DNA from: Novipirellula herctigrandis
GTDB taxonomy: Bacteria; Planctomycetota; Planctomycetia; Pirellulales; Pirellulaceae
Direction: 5' to 3'
DNA length: 64,000 bases
Assembly (NCBI GenBank): GCA_007859835.1
Contig: SJPJ01000001.1
Location: forward strand, 7,046,504-7,110,503
The notes beneath the pieces were generated by a model. It was not told where the DNA came from, did no database searches, and worked only from the letters and a program-made list of their open reading frames with translations. Positions 52,493 through 61,769 of this stretch are shown here, one piece after another (positions within the stretch are counted from its first letter, which is position 1; each line of letters opens with the position of its first letter). The translations under genes and the position numbers were made by a program.

Positions 52493-54330
52493 CCTCAATC
52501 AAGCGACTGCTAAGTCGCGAATATTTTATAAAACTCGAAAACCCTTGGCGTTTTACGCGTCTATTGGAGGTTACTAAGACTTCAATCCACGCACGCTACA
52601 AGGGGTTTCGAGTGAACATCAGGGTACGTCAACAACTGCGAAAACGCAAACGGAGATTATTACGCAGAATTTCAGTCCAGCATGGAGCGTGGAAATCGCC
52701 CATGATTCGTCCTTCCACCACGAAACTCGAACTCGCCGAGAAACAGCAGGCGGTCTCCTGCGGCGGTATCGCAGTGATCCTCGAACTGATCAAGAAGCTT
52801 GGTCTGCGGAAGGAACTCAATCGTTCGGCAAAGGTATTCAAGCTCCACCTGCCCTACGACGAAACTGACCACATTCTCAACATTGCCCTGAACCTGCTCG
52901 CCGGTGGAACGTGCTTGGATCACATCGAACAACGACGCAACGACGAAGCCTATCTCGATGCACTCGGTGCGGAGCGCATACCCGACCCGACTACTGCTGG
53001 AGATTTCTGCCGGAGATTCAGTCACCTCAAGCTGCTCATGGTCATGCAGGCAGTCAATCGCGTTCGGCAAACCGTTTGGAAGCAGCAAGAGGACAGCTTT
53101 CTCGATTGCGCCACGATCGAAGCAGACGGAACGATGGTGGAAACAAGCGGTGAAAAGAAATCCGGCATCGGCATCAACTACAAAGGCCAATGGGGCTACC
53201 ATCCGCTGGTCGTCACGCTCGCGGAAACTCAGGAGCTGCTTTACCTGCACAATCGTAGCGGCAATCGTACCAGCGAGGAAGACTCCGCATTTTTCTATGA
53301 CTTGGCGATCCAACAATGCACACAGGCGGGCTTTCGAAAGATCGTTCTTCGTGGCGATACGGCCTTCTCGTCGACGGAGCACTTGGATCGCTGGGACAAC
53401 TCAGGTGTGAAGTTCATTCTTGGCTATTCCGCTCATCGGAACCTCTGCCGCATCGCTGATTCGCTTGCAAAAACCGCATGGAAACGGCTTGACCGTTCGA
53501 GGCGAAGCACGCCGGACAAGGCAGAGCGTGCCTGCCGTCCGAACGAGAGAGAACGAATCGTCCAGACCAATGGCTACAAGAATCAACGACTTACCGGAGA
53601 GAGTTACGCTGAATTCGAGTATTGTCCCACCGCATGCGAGAAGACTTATCGAATGATCGTTGTTCGCAAAGACATTGATGTAACCAGTGGGCAACAGCTA
53701 CTGTTCTCCGAAGAGCGATACTTCTTTTATATCACCAATGAAACAGCAGGAACTTTGCCAGCGAGGGAAGTGATTCGCGGCAGCAACCAGCGTTGCGACC
53801 AAGAAAACACGATCAGCCAATTGAAAGCCTGTGGAGCCTTGACCGCTCCGCTGGATAACCTTGAAAGCAACATGGCGTACATGCTGTTCGCCTCCTTGGC
53901 TTGGACGTTGAAGATTTGGAGCGGGTTGCTGGTTCAAGTCAAGGGCAACGAAAGTCAGAAACGTGTTCGCCGGGAAGCTCGCAACCGAATTATTCGGATG
54001 GAATTCTGGACGTATTTGAATTCGCTGATCCTTCTTCCCGCTCAAATCATCCGTTCGTCACGGCAGCGCGTCTTCCGGTTGTTAACCTATCGCCCTACGG
54101 TGGACCTACTGATGACCCTACACGATCACATCCGCAAGCCACTGCGATGTTGACGACTCAGCACCAACGAAGCCGAGGTCTGGACGTCTCGGTACCGCTC
54201 AAACGCCTAACTCAAAGAACACGAGCCATGCGAAGATCAAGATCGAAAATCAAAAAGCCTGGCCACCGGTCTGCTCGCATCGCACAAGCGAAAAACCCGA
54301 AAACGTCACGCGTGGATCGCTTGATTGAGG
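52493..54330 (+). mobile_element. IS1380-family insertion sequence (1,838 bp)
   Basis: The left end starts CCTCAATCAAGCGA and the right end, read inwards on the other strand, starts with the same 14 bases: terminal inverted repeats. Direct repeats GCTAGT flank both ends. One transposase gene fills the interior. The element is complete and lies opposite in orientation to the gene it splits. Its insertion point is just behind the signal peptide cleavage region of a GH29 gene. Confidence 0.93.
52702..54153 (+). CDS. IS1380-family transposase
   Basis: The ATG at 52702 is preferred (MIRPSTTKLELAEKQQAVSC); the frame is open from a TTG at 52564, giving a basic extension of unclear reality. The ~483-residue protein shows GGTCLDHIEQRRNDEAYLDA, DPTTAGDFCRRF, ATIEADGTMVET (first catalytic Asp), LRGDTAFSS (second Asp) and GSNQRCDQENTISQLKACG (catalytic Glu region), the DDE pattern of IS1380/DDE_1 transposases. 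No disruption, so it may be active. Confidence 0.93.
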   Translation: MIRPSTTKLELAEKQQAVSCGGIAVILELIKKLGLRKELNRSAKVFKLHLPYDETDHILNIALNLLAGGTCLDHIEQRRNDEAYLDALGAERIPDPTTAGDFCRRFSHLKLLMVMQAVNRVRQTVWKQQEDSFLDCATIEADGTMVETSGEKKSGIGINYKGQWGYHPLVVTLAETQELLYLHNRSGNRTSEEDSAFFYDLAIQQCTQAGFRKIVLRGDTAFSSTEHLDRWDNSGVKFILGYSAHRNLCRIADSLAKTAWKRLDRSRRSTPDKAERACRPNERERIVQTNGYKNQRLTGESYAEFEYCPTACEKTYRMIVVRKDIDVTSGQQLLFSEERYFFYITNETAGTLPAREVIRGSNQRCDQENTISQLKACGALTAPLDNLESNMAYMLFASLAWTLKIWSGLLVQVKGNESQKRVRREARNRIIRMEFWTYLNSLILLPAQIIRSSRQRVFRLLTYRPTVDLLMTLHDHIRKPLRC

Positions 54331-54392
54331 GCTAGTGCAGGCGTACATAACATCGAGACCCCAAGAACGATCACTGAAACCAGTTTCTTCAT
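54331..54392 (-). pseudogene. 5' end (signal peptide) of the IS-interrupted GH29 gene
   Basis: From the ATG at 54392, with GAGGA 8 nt upstream, the sequence encodes MKKLVSVIVLGVSMLCTPAL then Ala before the IS boundary. Joined to the part beyond the element it continues [18 protein letters not shown], placing the signal peptidase site (ALA) at the insertion point. 54331-54336 is the right copy of the GCTAGT repeat. Confidence 0.88.
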
Positions 54393-54525
54393 CGCAATCT
54401 TCCTCGCTGCAAAAAGTTCTGCAATCAAGTACTCGGTGATACGCCAAGAGGCAACCAGGACACTCGTTTTCCGTGCCGCCGTGATTTTCGGTGGAGGACC
54501 AACAAGCTAAGATTTCCCATCCTTA

Positions 54526-56061
54526 TCATGGCTGTTTTTCTTGTTTACTGACGCGGGGATGGAGACTCGTTTTAAAACCGTTCAGTTTAAAAGCGACGGC
54601 GTGCTCCGAAGGAAATTCCAATTCACCCAACTTTGGCAACCGAAGAACCAACTGTTTGGAATCGTTGATGATGTAGTCCACCAAGCCATCATGCCCAAGC
54701 ATTTGGACCGTGGCCGAATCCGCCGCCTGCTCAACTTGGACCGAACGAAGCGTGACATCGCCTTCCGCTCGGTCAAGCAGAATTGCATACAGCGTGCTAC
54801 CGTCTTTGCTGCGTGTGTACCGAATATCGGACGCTGTGTAGTGGAACCCATCCTTCTCACTGAACCCGCCGCTCTTCGTCATCTGGGTTGGCCCCTCACC
54901 GTACACAAGCCAAGGTCGCGTCGAGAAGATCGCTTCCGAATTAGCTTCAAGCCATTTGCCGATGCCACGTAATAACGCAGCAGCCTCGGGCGGAATCTCA
55001 CCCGCGGCTGTCGGCCCCACGTTCAACAACATGCAACCGTTCTTGCTGACAATATCCACGAGGACATCAACCAAGTCATTTTCCGTTTTGAACTTGACGG
55101 ACTTTTGATTGAACCATGGTCCAACCGACGTGTCAGTCAGCCAAGGGAATTCAGGCAAGTAATCCAAACGACCGCGTTCAAAATCGATGATGCCGGTGTT
55201 TTCGTGAATATCCCAGTGCTTGTGGGCAACTCCAACTTGGCGATTGTGTTTCGCTGCCCAATTGTAGTAGTCGGCAAACATGCGCTGCTGGTACTCGGGT
55301 GTAACACAATTGCGTTCTCCGAGACCAAAGTCGAACCAAATCATGTCAGGTTCATAATTCACAACGACTTCATTGATCTTGGCAAGCCACTGATCGAGGA
55401 AACGCGGTGTGGGAGGGGCATCAGCCTCGTGCGCATCGCCATAGAGATTGACGTACTTTGGATCAGAACCATCAAATTTGTAAGACGGCTCAAAATACCG
55501 CCAGGTGAACGAATGATGAAACGTTGCAATGAACTTCAACCCTTGAGCCCGAATCGCTTTTTCTAACTCCGCAGTGACATCGCGTTTGGGACCTTTGTCC
55601 ATCGTGTCCCACTCCGTGACTTTCGAATCCCACATTGCATAGTTGTCATGGTGGATGACAACGGGCCCAGCAAACTTGGCTCCCGAAGCAGCAAACAACT
55701 CCGCCCATTTTTCAGCATCGAATTCCGGGGCAGTAAACCGTTCCACAATATCCTTGTAGCCAAAGTCTTTCTGCTCGCCAAATGTCTCGCGATGAAAATC
55801 AAAGGCAGGGTTTTTCGGTTCGTACATACGCATACCGTACCACTGAACTCCACCCTTTTCTGCGTTTTCAGAACCGACCGTAACGGGCCCCCAGTGCGTG
55901 TAGATTCCGAACTTAGCATCTTTGAACCACTCCGGAGCAACATGCTTGCTCAATGATGTCCAATCGGCCTCGTAGGGTTGATCGGCCATGGCAGAGCGAT
56001 CGGGTGTGAAAATGAGACTGCAAAGTACGAGCACACCAGACAGAGTTAGCCGGAACATCAT
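54526..56061 (-). CDS. GH29 alpha-L-fucosidase
   Basis: An intact secreted enzyme of 511 residues, signal peptide to ~residue 26. WFKDAKFGIYTHWGPVTV, VIHHDNYAMWDSKVTEWD, FIATFHHSFTWRYFEP and DMIWFDFGLGERN (nucleophile Asp in WFDFG) are GH29 hallmarks, followed by IVSKNGCMLLNVGPTAAGEI and a C-terminal beta-sandwich. It hydrolyses alpha-L-fucosyl linkages with retention. AAGGAAAGG-like sequence precedes the start. It is the only complete GH29 of the three traces here, with sulfatases on both sides, pointing to fucose-containing (perhaps sulfated) glycans. Confidence 0.92.
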   Translation of the reverse strand: MMFRLTLSGVLVLCSLIFTPDRSAMADQPYEADWTSLSKHVAPEWFKDAKFGIYTHWGPVTVGSENAEKGGVQWYGMRMYEPKNPAFDFHRETFGEQKDFGYKDIVERFTAPEFDAEKWAELFAASGAKFAGPVVIHHDNYAMWDSKVTEWDTMDKGPKRDVTAELEKAIRAQGLKFIATFHHSFTWRYFEPSYKFDGSDPKYVNLYGDAHEADAPPTPRFLDQWLAKINEVVVNYEPDMIWFDFGLGERNCVTPEYQQRMFADYYNWAAKHNRQVGVAHKHWDIHENTGIIDFERGRLDYLPEFPWLTDTSVGPWFNQKSVKFKTENDLVDVLVDIVSKNGCMLLNVGPTAAGEIPPEAAALLRGIGKWLEANSEAIFSTRPWLVYGEGPTQMTKSGGFSEKDGFHYTASDIRYTRSKDGSTLYAILLDRAEGDVTLRSVQVEQAADSATVQMLGHDGLVDYIINDSKQLVLRLPKLGELEFPSEHAVAFKLNGFKTSLHPRVSKQEKQP

Positions 56062-56180
56062 TTCTTTTACCTTTCCTTTTTCTTCGATTCAATACCGTCG
56101 ATTCGTTGAGCAAGTTCCCACGTTGGCGGTTGTGTTTAATCAACACATCCAACACAAACGCGGGGGACGGCCATCCGCAG

Positions 56181-56236
56181 CCGCCCAGGCGTTGGGCCGC
56201 CCAGGCGTTTGCTCGAACAGGCGTTTGCTCGAACAG
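56181..56236. repeat. compound 16-bp tandem repeats
   Basis: Two adjoining duplications: ccgcccaggcgttggg followed by a variant copy, and gcgtttgctcgaacag repeated exactly at 56205-56220 and 56221-56236. They lie upstream of the GH29 gene, in its likely promoter region. Confidence 0.85.
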
Positions 56237-56368
56237 ACCTCATCAATGAATCATTGACATGTCCAACACGCGTTGGAACAGGCAAATGGGTAGCAGGAAT
56301 CGAGCTACCATGATAACCGAAAACGAACCTCCGCATCAGCAACGGTGCGTTCGTTCTCGCGTTGTAGG

Positions 56369-56765
56369 TTACCGTTCCTCTTTGAACTCAATACGGAAGG
56401 CATAGGCTGCCTCGCACGGTTTGCCACCCGTTTGCCACCGGTCGCTTGTATGGTCAAACCATGACGGCTCCGTTCCCAATCAAGAGAGTTCTCGACACTT
56501 AGAAATTCCACCGGCTAACTGGCGCGAGTTTCCTACGAATTGCCCTGGCCAAGTGACTCGATCGTGAACATGCTATCCTCGGTGATTGGCAAAGTGAGAG
56601 GAGACGTCGAACTTCAAGCCCGCCGGCTGGGACGCATCGGCCAACATTCGCATCGTGCCTTGCTTTGGCCCGCTGTCCACCACGTTCCAACGAGTGTGCT
56701 TGGGTGCATGCATTGCATCGCCATCGTGGTGTTCCGCGACTGGCACCACATCGGGTCGCCCACAC
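56369..56765 (-). pseudogene. second GH29 remnant with internal deletion
   Basis: Pieces in several frames match the IS-interrupted GH29: [13 protein letters not shown], then RWNVVDSGPKQGTMRMLADA and GLKFDVSSHFANHRG; after a large gap TIESLGQGNS (compare TIKSLAKGNP), WERSRHGLTIQATGGK and, shifted, CEAAYAFRIEFKEER before the stop. The whole barrel with the nucleophile is missing. It is closer to the gene at 51055 than to the intact one at 54526. Confidence 0.8.
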
Positions 56766-56826
56766 GTTTAGCTGGAAAGCTAAATTGACAAGATACGAAA
56801 ACGATCGTTACAAAACGGACAGTGAC

Positions 56827-58503
56827 CTATTTTGCTCGATTTTTCTTACCATCTCGATCCGCCCTCGATTTGTCAGCAGTTTCAAGATACCGGTGCGAAA
56901 TTTCAACCGCCTGCTCCCGCTCCGCAGGGCCATAGTCCCAATACTTGTTGATCACGTTGTTGAAAGGAAACTTCGGATCGTCTTCTCCGAGTTCGGCGCG
57001 ACGTTCTTTCAATTGCTCTTTTAGTGACGCAACAACCGGAGCGTATTCCGGATTGTCATAGACATTGTTGTCTTCGGATGGGTCGTTCAGCAGATCATAC
57101 AGCTCCCATCCTGGCGGAGTCTGCGCTTCATCTTCATTCATCGGAGTACCGTAATACTGGATCAGTTTGAATTGTTTGGTACGGATCGCGATGTTGCCGG
57201 GATTGTCGTGTGATGCCATATGCATCCAGTAGTGGTAGTAAGCCGACTGTTTCCAGTCCTCAGGCTCTTTGCCGGTTTCGAGGATGCGTTTGAAACTTCG
57301 CCCATGCATGTAGTCCGGCGTTTTCACACCAGCAAAATCGAGCATGGTTGGAGCGTAATCAATATTCTCGACGATTGCATCAATGCGCCCCGTATTCACC
57401 GTTTTCGGATAGCGGACAATGAAAGGCATTCGCATCGATTCATCATAGGGCCAGCGTTTATCCATGTAATCATGTTCGCCGAGGTAGAAGCCTTGGTCGC
57501 CCGTGTACATGACCACAGTGTTATCATAGAGTCCCTCGGCCTCCAGATATTCGATGACCCGGCTCAGGTTGTCATCGACGCCTTTCACGCAACGTAGATA
57601 CGCTTTCATGTAACCTTGATAGGCATCGCCGATAATTTCTTGGTCACTTTTAGTTTGATCGAGCGTCTTAATCCACTGGCCACTGTTGGTGTAGTTGCGG
57701 CGTGGATTGCGACGACCGATGGAGGTGCCAATGTATGGAACCAATTCATCATTATCGCCACGCGTGGCGATCGAACCATGGTTTTTACGATCGCGCATGT
57801 TCTTCGGCTCCGGAATCTCAACATCCGCTAGATAGTTTTCATACCGAGGCGCATATTGAAACATGTCGTGCGGCGCCTTGAAGTGCAATTTCAAGAAGAA
57901 AGGACGGTCCGGATCACGTCGATTCTTGAACCACTCCAACGCTGAATCAGCGATGCAGTCAGACGAATGCCCCTTCATTTGCACGCCATCGGTAACTTCG
58001 CCCTTGCGGATGCGAAACACTCCGGTCGCCCCAAGTTCATGAAAGACAGGATCGAAATAGGATCCCTGGCCCGGCAATACCTTGTAGTAGTTGAACGCTT
58101 CCGGCCGAGCGTGCAGATGCCACTTTCCAATCACCGCAGTTTGGTAACCAGCCTTACCCATTTCGATGGCCAGATACTGTCGCTCGGGCGGCAAAATCCC
58201 GCTCAGGGTCGGACATCCGTTCACAGCACTGCTCTGGCCCGTCATGATACTCGCGCGACTCGGTGTGCAGATCGCGTTCTGACAAAACGCGTTGTTCATC
58301 AGCATGCCTTCTTTGGCAATCGAGTCGATCGTCGGCGTGGGATTTAGCGGGGCCAAACGCCCACCATAGACACCAATCGCCTGGGACGTGTGATCATCCG
58401 ACATAACAAACAGAATATTTGGACGCTCGACAGCGTGAATGGTGCTCGCCATCAGCATTCCCAAACAGGCAACATAGAGTCGTTCGATACAGATGTTTTT
58501 CAT
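56827..58503 (-). CDS. secreted sulfatase (N-sulfoglucosamine/choline-sulfatase-like)
   Basis: The start at 58503 has GAGGA upstream; the longer frame to 58620 is not used. 558 residues: signal peptide to ~24, RPNILFVMSDDHTSQAIGVYG, formylglycine motif CTPSR at Cys79, GKWHLHARPEAFNYYKVLPG, FFLKLHFKAPHDMFQYAPRY and YTGDQGFYLGEHDYMDKRWPY. The GEHDYMDKRWPYDESMRMPF block is typical of the sulfatase group containing heparan and iduronate-type enzymes. First gene of the second sulfatase/fucosidase region; exact substrate unknown. Confidence 0.92.
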   Translation of the reverse strand: MKNICIERLYVACLGMLMASTIHAVERPNILFVMSDDHTSQAIGVYGGRLAPLNPTPTIDSIAKEGMLMNNAFCQNAICTPSRASIMTGQSSAVNGCPTLSGILPPERQYLAIEMGKAGYQTAVIGKWHLHARPEAFNYYKVLPGQGSYFDPVFHELGATGVFRIRKGEVTDGVQMKGHSSDCIADSALEWFKNRRDPDRPFFLKLHFKAPHDMFQYAPRYENYLADVEIPEPKNMRDRKNHGSIATRGDNDELVPYIGTSIGRRNPRRNYTNSGQWIKTLDQTKSDQEIIGDAYQGYMKAYLRCVKGVDDNLSRVIEYLEAEGLYDNTVVMYTGDQGFYLGEHDYMDKRWPYDESMRMPFIVRYPKTVNTGRIDAIVENIDYAPTMLDFAGVKTPDYMHGRSFKRILETGKEPEDWKQSAYYHYWMHMASHDNPGNIAIRTKQFKLIQYYGTPMNEDEAQTPPGWELYDLLNDPSEDNNVYDNPEYAPVVASLKEQLKERRAELGEDDPKFPFNNVINKYWDYGPAEREQAVEISHRYLETADKSRADRDGKKNRAK

Positions 58504-59169
58504 TAAAAATCCTCGTGTTGCTCGCTTACGAAAAAAAGGGCAATTCGTTTGATGCTTTTGACTGAAACCAAAACATCGTCGATAGAGTGTCTTGGCGACT
58601 TCCGCACAGCTTGGTTTCAAGCAACCACTTTAATCTTAAACGGATGACTACTGGCCATCATTTTTTCAAAAGTCCCCACGTCAATCGTTTCTGGTCGCAC
58701 GCGAATACGATGAAGTTGTGGAAGTGATTCAAGTTCTCAACGCCCGTAAGCGTTTCAGTATCGTGCTGTGAACGGCGGGGCAAGATCCGATGCCGTTCTC
58801 GTCGCTTCCTGCTAAAAATGGAGTTCTGCTATAAATTGGAGGTTTTGTTCCTCTGCAGAAAACGCCACCAACTGGAAAGAGGAATCCACCAAGGCGACTT
58901 GAATTACGGACCCCATGAGCCAAAACACGCATGCATCATGCGGGTACCATTTCCTCGTTTGAACGCTTAGTCTACAACACCTTTGGGGCTTCTGCGGTCA
59001 GCCGCTGATGCCCCGGTGTATCGAAACATCTCGAACAACTCGATAATCCGCTGGGTTACAATGAAATAGGGGCGTGGATTTTTAAAGTACATCGGACTCG
59101 AAGGATCGCGGCGTTTGGAATCATCGGATTAATGCTAGTTGGTGAAAAAAATTGGAAACAAATATAGAA
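58504..59169. other. divergent intergenic region
   Basis: About 670 bp between the minus-strand sulfatase and the plus-strand MoxR operon, so it should contain promoters for both. No clear -35/-10 pair was identified. A short plus-strand frame near 58690 (REYDEVVEVIQVLNARKRF) looks coding-like but stops quickly and has no recognised family. Nothing else is seen. Confidence 0.5.
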
Positions 59170-60150
59170 ATGTCGATGGGGACCCAACCGATGGACTGCG
59201 CTGAAAAGCTAAATGAGGTACGAAGTGAGATAGGGCGATCCGTGGTTGGGCAACAGACGCTGATTGATCGGCTGCTGCTAGCACTCCTTTGCGACGGGCA
59301 TGTGTTGCTAGAAGGCGTTCCTGGAATTGCGAAGACATTGACCGTGAATTGTCTGGCAAAAACGATCCATGCCGATTTCAGTCGCATTCAGTTCACTCCT
59401 GATTTGCTGCCAGGCGATCTTACCGGCACGTTGGTCTATGACCCTCGCAATCATACATTCAGCCCCGAGAAGGGCCCGGTGTTTGCCAATCTACTTTTGG
59501 CCGACGAAGTGAACCGCGCACCTGCGAAAGTCCAGTCCGCTCTGCTCGAAGCGATGCAAGAAAAGCAGGTTACACTCGGCAAGGAAACCTTTGACCTTCC
59601 ATTACCGTTCCTTGTGCTTGCAACGCAAAATCCGATTGAACAGGAAGGCACTTATGCGCTACCAGAAGCGCAGGTCGATCGTTTCATGTTCAAACTGAAG
59701 ATTGGCTATCCGTCGATGGATGAAGAACTGCTAATCATGCAGCGAATGGCGACGACCAAAGAGGCCTACGACATTAAGCCCGTTCTAACGCTGGATGAAC
59801 TGATGCAAATGCGGGACGCCTTGGAGGCGACGTTCTTAGATGAAAAAATCGAGCGGTATATCGTTCGGTTGGTCGATTGCACGCGAAACCCCAGTCATTA
59901 TGGCATGGACATCGATCGGTATCTTCGTTTTGGTGCTTCGCCACGAGCTTCGATTTATCTATCCCTGGCAGCGCGAGGCAATGCGTTGATGCAAAAACGC
60001 GACTACACCGTTCCCCAAGATGTGAAGGACGTGGCGCACGACGTGCTTCGCCATCGCTTGGCGATTTCTTATCGTGCCGAGGCAGAGTCCATCACTTCGG
60101 ACGATTTGCTCGATCAGATGCTATCGACGGTTCCGGTTACTCAAACATGA
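59170..60150 (+). CDS. MoxR-type AAA+ ATPase
   Basis: The ATG at 59170 is preferred over an upstream TTG. Walker A GVPGIAKT (49-56), FTPDLLPGDLTGTLVYDPRN, Walker B LLLADEVNR, sensor 1 VLATQNPIEQEGTY and the sensor-2 region RFGASPRASIYL match MoxR proteins throughout, and the length (~326) is normal. MoxR ATPases act as chaperones with VWA proteins. Its stop overlaps the start of the DUF58 gene, opening a five-gene operon of the classical MoxR-DUF58-Bat order. Confidence 0.95.
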   Translation: MSMGTQPMDCAEKLNEVRSEIGRSVVGQQTLIDRLLLALLCDGHVLLEGVPGIAKTLTVNCLAKTIHADFSRIQFTPDLLPGDLTGTLVYDPRNHTFSPEKGPVFANLLLADEVNRAPAKVQSALLEAMQEKQVTLGKETFDLPLPFLVLATQNPIEQEGTYALPEAQVDRFMFKLKIGYPSMDEELLIMQRMATTKEAYDIKPVLTLDELMQMRDALEATFLDEKIERYIVRLVDCTRNPSHYGMDIDRYLRFGASPRASIYLSLAARGNALMQKRDYTVPQDVKDVAHDVLRHRLAISYRAEAESITSDDLLDQMLSTVPVTQT

Positions 60151-61016
60151 TCCAAGACGCCGTTACCCAACTATCGCTGTTAGAACTAAAGTGCCGCCGA
60201 CCGGTCGAACACCTACTGGCCGGTGAGTACCGATCCGTGTTCCGAGGCCAGGGCATCGAGTTTGAAGATGTACGGCAATATCAACCGGGCGACGATGTTC
60301 GATCGATGGATTGGAAGGTGACCGCACGTACGGGCGAACCGCACATCCGAAGGTATATCGAGCAGCGTGAGCAGTTTCTGTATCTGCTGGTGGACGTGTC
60401 GTCGTCCATCCTTGGTGCATCCGGCGGTCTAAAACGAGCGATGGTCGCAGAACTTTGTTCGTTGCTGGCTATGGCAGCTTTGCGGAACAACGACCGAGTG
60501 AGCCTAATCCTATTCTCTGATCGCGTTGAATTGATTGTCCCACCGGGAAAGGGATCGTCACACGCGATGCGTATCATGGATGCATTGTTAAATTTCCAGC
60601 CAGAAGGCCGCGAAACGAAATTTGCGAACGCGCTATCGCATTTCGGACATATCGCACGTAAACACTCGATCGCGTTTGTGTTATCGGATTTCTTCGCTGC
60701 CGACTATCTCGAAGAGCTACGAGCGCTTTCAAACCGACACGACATCAATGCCGTGAACGTGCTTGAAACGCCGAGTCAATTGACATCGAGTACAGAACTG
60801 GTGCATCTCCAAGATGCCGAATTGGGAGTGCGTCGGTTCGTTGATCTACGCCGCCGTCGTCTCCAACACCTGGAACACCACGTGGCTCTCCAGGAAGAAA
60901 TGCTGCAAAGCGGAGTTGACCTGATGGAGATTGCCGTAGGAGAGGATTGTGTGTCGGCACTGGCAGGTTTCTTTCATTCACGACAACGACGCGTGGCGGA
61001 CGAAACAGGAGGCTGA
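60147..61016 (+). CDS. DUF58 domain protein
   Basis: A 289-residue protein with ATG overlapping the MoxR stop (ATGA). GEYRSVFRGQGIEFEDVRQY and GDDVRSMDWKVTARTGEPHI are the DUF58 signature; YLLVDVSSSI is a MIDAS-like motif of a degenerate VWA fold. A longer open frame in the same phase extends upstream inside moxR but has no independent evidence. DUF58 proteins are partners of MoxR. Confidence 0.93.
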   Translation: MIQDAVTQLSLLELKCRRPVEHLLAGEYRSVFRGQGIEFEDVRQYQPGDDVRSMDWKVTARTGEPHIRRYIEQREQFLYLLVDVSSSILGASGGLKRAMVAELCSLLAMAALRNNDRVSLILFSDRVELIVPPGKGSSHAMRIMDALLNFQPEGRETKFANALSHFGHIARKHSIAFVLSDFFAADYLEELRALSNRHDINAVNVLETPSQLTSSTELVHLQDAELGVRRFVDLRRRRLQHLEHHVALQEEMLQSGVDLMEIAVGEDCVSALAGFFHSRQRRVADETGG

Positions 61017-61019
61017 TGC

Positions 61020-61769
61020 ATGTTACGTTTCATCCTGCTGTTGTTTTGCCTGCTGCCAATTTCGGCCAAAGCAATGGAACACTCGGGAATCACGGCGCGT
61101 TTCGAACCGCCCCAAGTTCACCCCGGGGACGTTTGCACACTGATCGTTGAAATGGACCGCGATACGTTTGGCCAATTTGAATTGCACGTTCCAGCTCACT
61201 CACAACTTCACGTCGTATCTGTGCTGCGAGTGCCAGTGTCACTTGCCAATGGGAGATATCGACAACGCCAATGCTTACAGTTGCAACCTTTGTCGTCTGG
61301 GGAAGTGACCATCAACGAAGCGCAGGTGGAGCTAACCGATGCCAATGGGACTCAGACAATTTCACTTCCGATGGTGATGCTACAAGTTCTTCCGTTGGAA
61401 GCTACCGACCTCAACGACGCGCCGGAATCGCTTCCAGGTACTATCGACGAGAGTAATGGTAAGTCACCGGCGTTTCTGATTGGCGGGATTCTTTTGTGTG
61501 GAATTCTGCTGGTAGCGGTGACAATCCTCTGCAAACGCCTGCTTCGCGATTCGAATTTGGAAGCCCATTTGAAATATGATCCTGCACTGGAAGCGGTCGA
61601 GAAATTACAGTCGGGCGTTGTTCCGAAACGAAGCTTAGAGCAAATCCTTGCGCAGCGTGATTTTCACATTTCGCCTGAATTGCGCTGCGAAATCGAAGAA
61701 GCTGTCTATGGGCAACACTGCCAACCAGCGGCCCTTCTTGCCTCGCTGCGCAAGGAGTTGATGCATTGA
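61020..61769 (+). CDS. BatD-like membrane-anchored protein
   Basis: 249 residues with signal peptide (MLRFILLLFCLLPISAKA), a beta-sandwich region (ARFEPPQVHPGDVCTLIVEM, LSSGEVTINEAQVEL) and one transmembrane helix (FLIGGILLCGILLVAVTILC) followed by a helical cytoplasmic tail. The place between DUF58 and VWA genes and the VHPGDVCTL-type strand fit a short BatD or aerotolerance-related protein. Sequence conservation is weak, so the name is by context. Its stop overlaps the next start. Confidence 0.7.
   Translation: MLRFILLLFCLLPISAKAMEHSGITARFEPPQVHPGDVCTLIVEMDRDTFGQFELHVPAHSQLHVVSVLRVPVSLANGRYRQRQCLQLQPLSSGEVTINEAQVELTDANGTQTISLPMVMLQVLPLEATDLNDAPESLPGTIDESNGKSPAFLIGGILLCGILLVAVTILCKRLLRDSNLEAHLKYDPALEAVEKLQSGVVPKRSLEQILAQRDFHISPELRCEIEEAVYGQHCQPAALLASLRKELMH

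Noticed and set aside
52564-52701. Basic N-terminal extension of the IS1380 transposase from a TTG codon
   Set aside because: It is very rich in Arg and Lys, unlike the start of IS1380 transposases, which begin close to the chosen ATG; it is probably untranslated IS leader.
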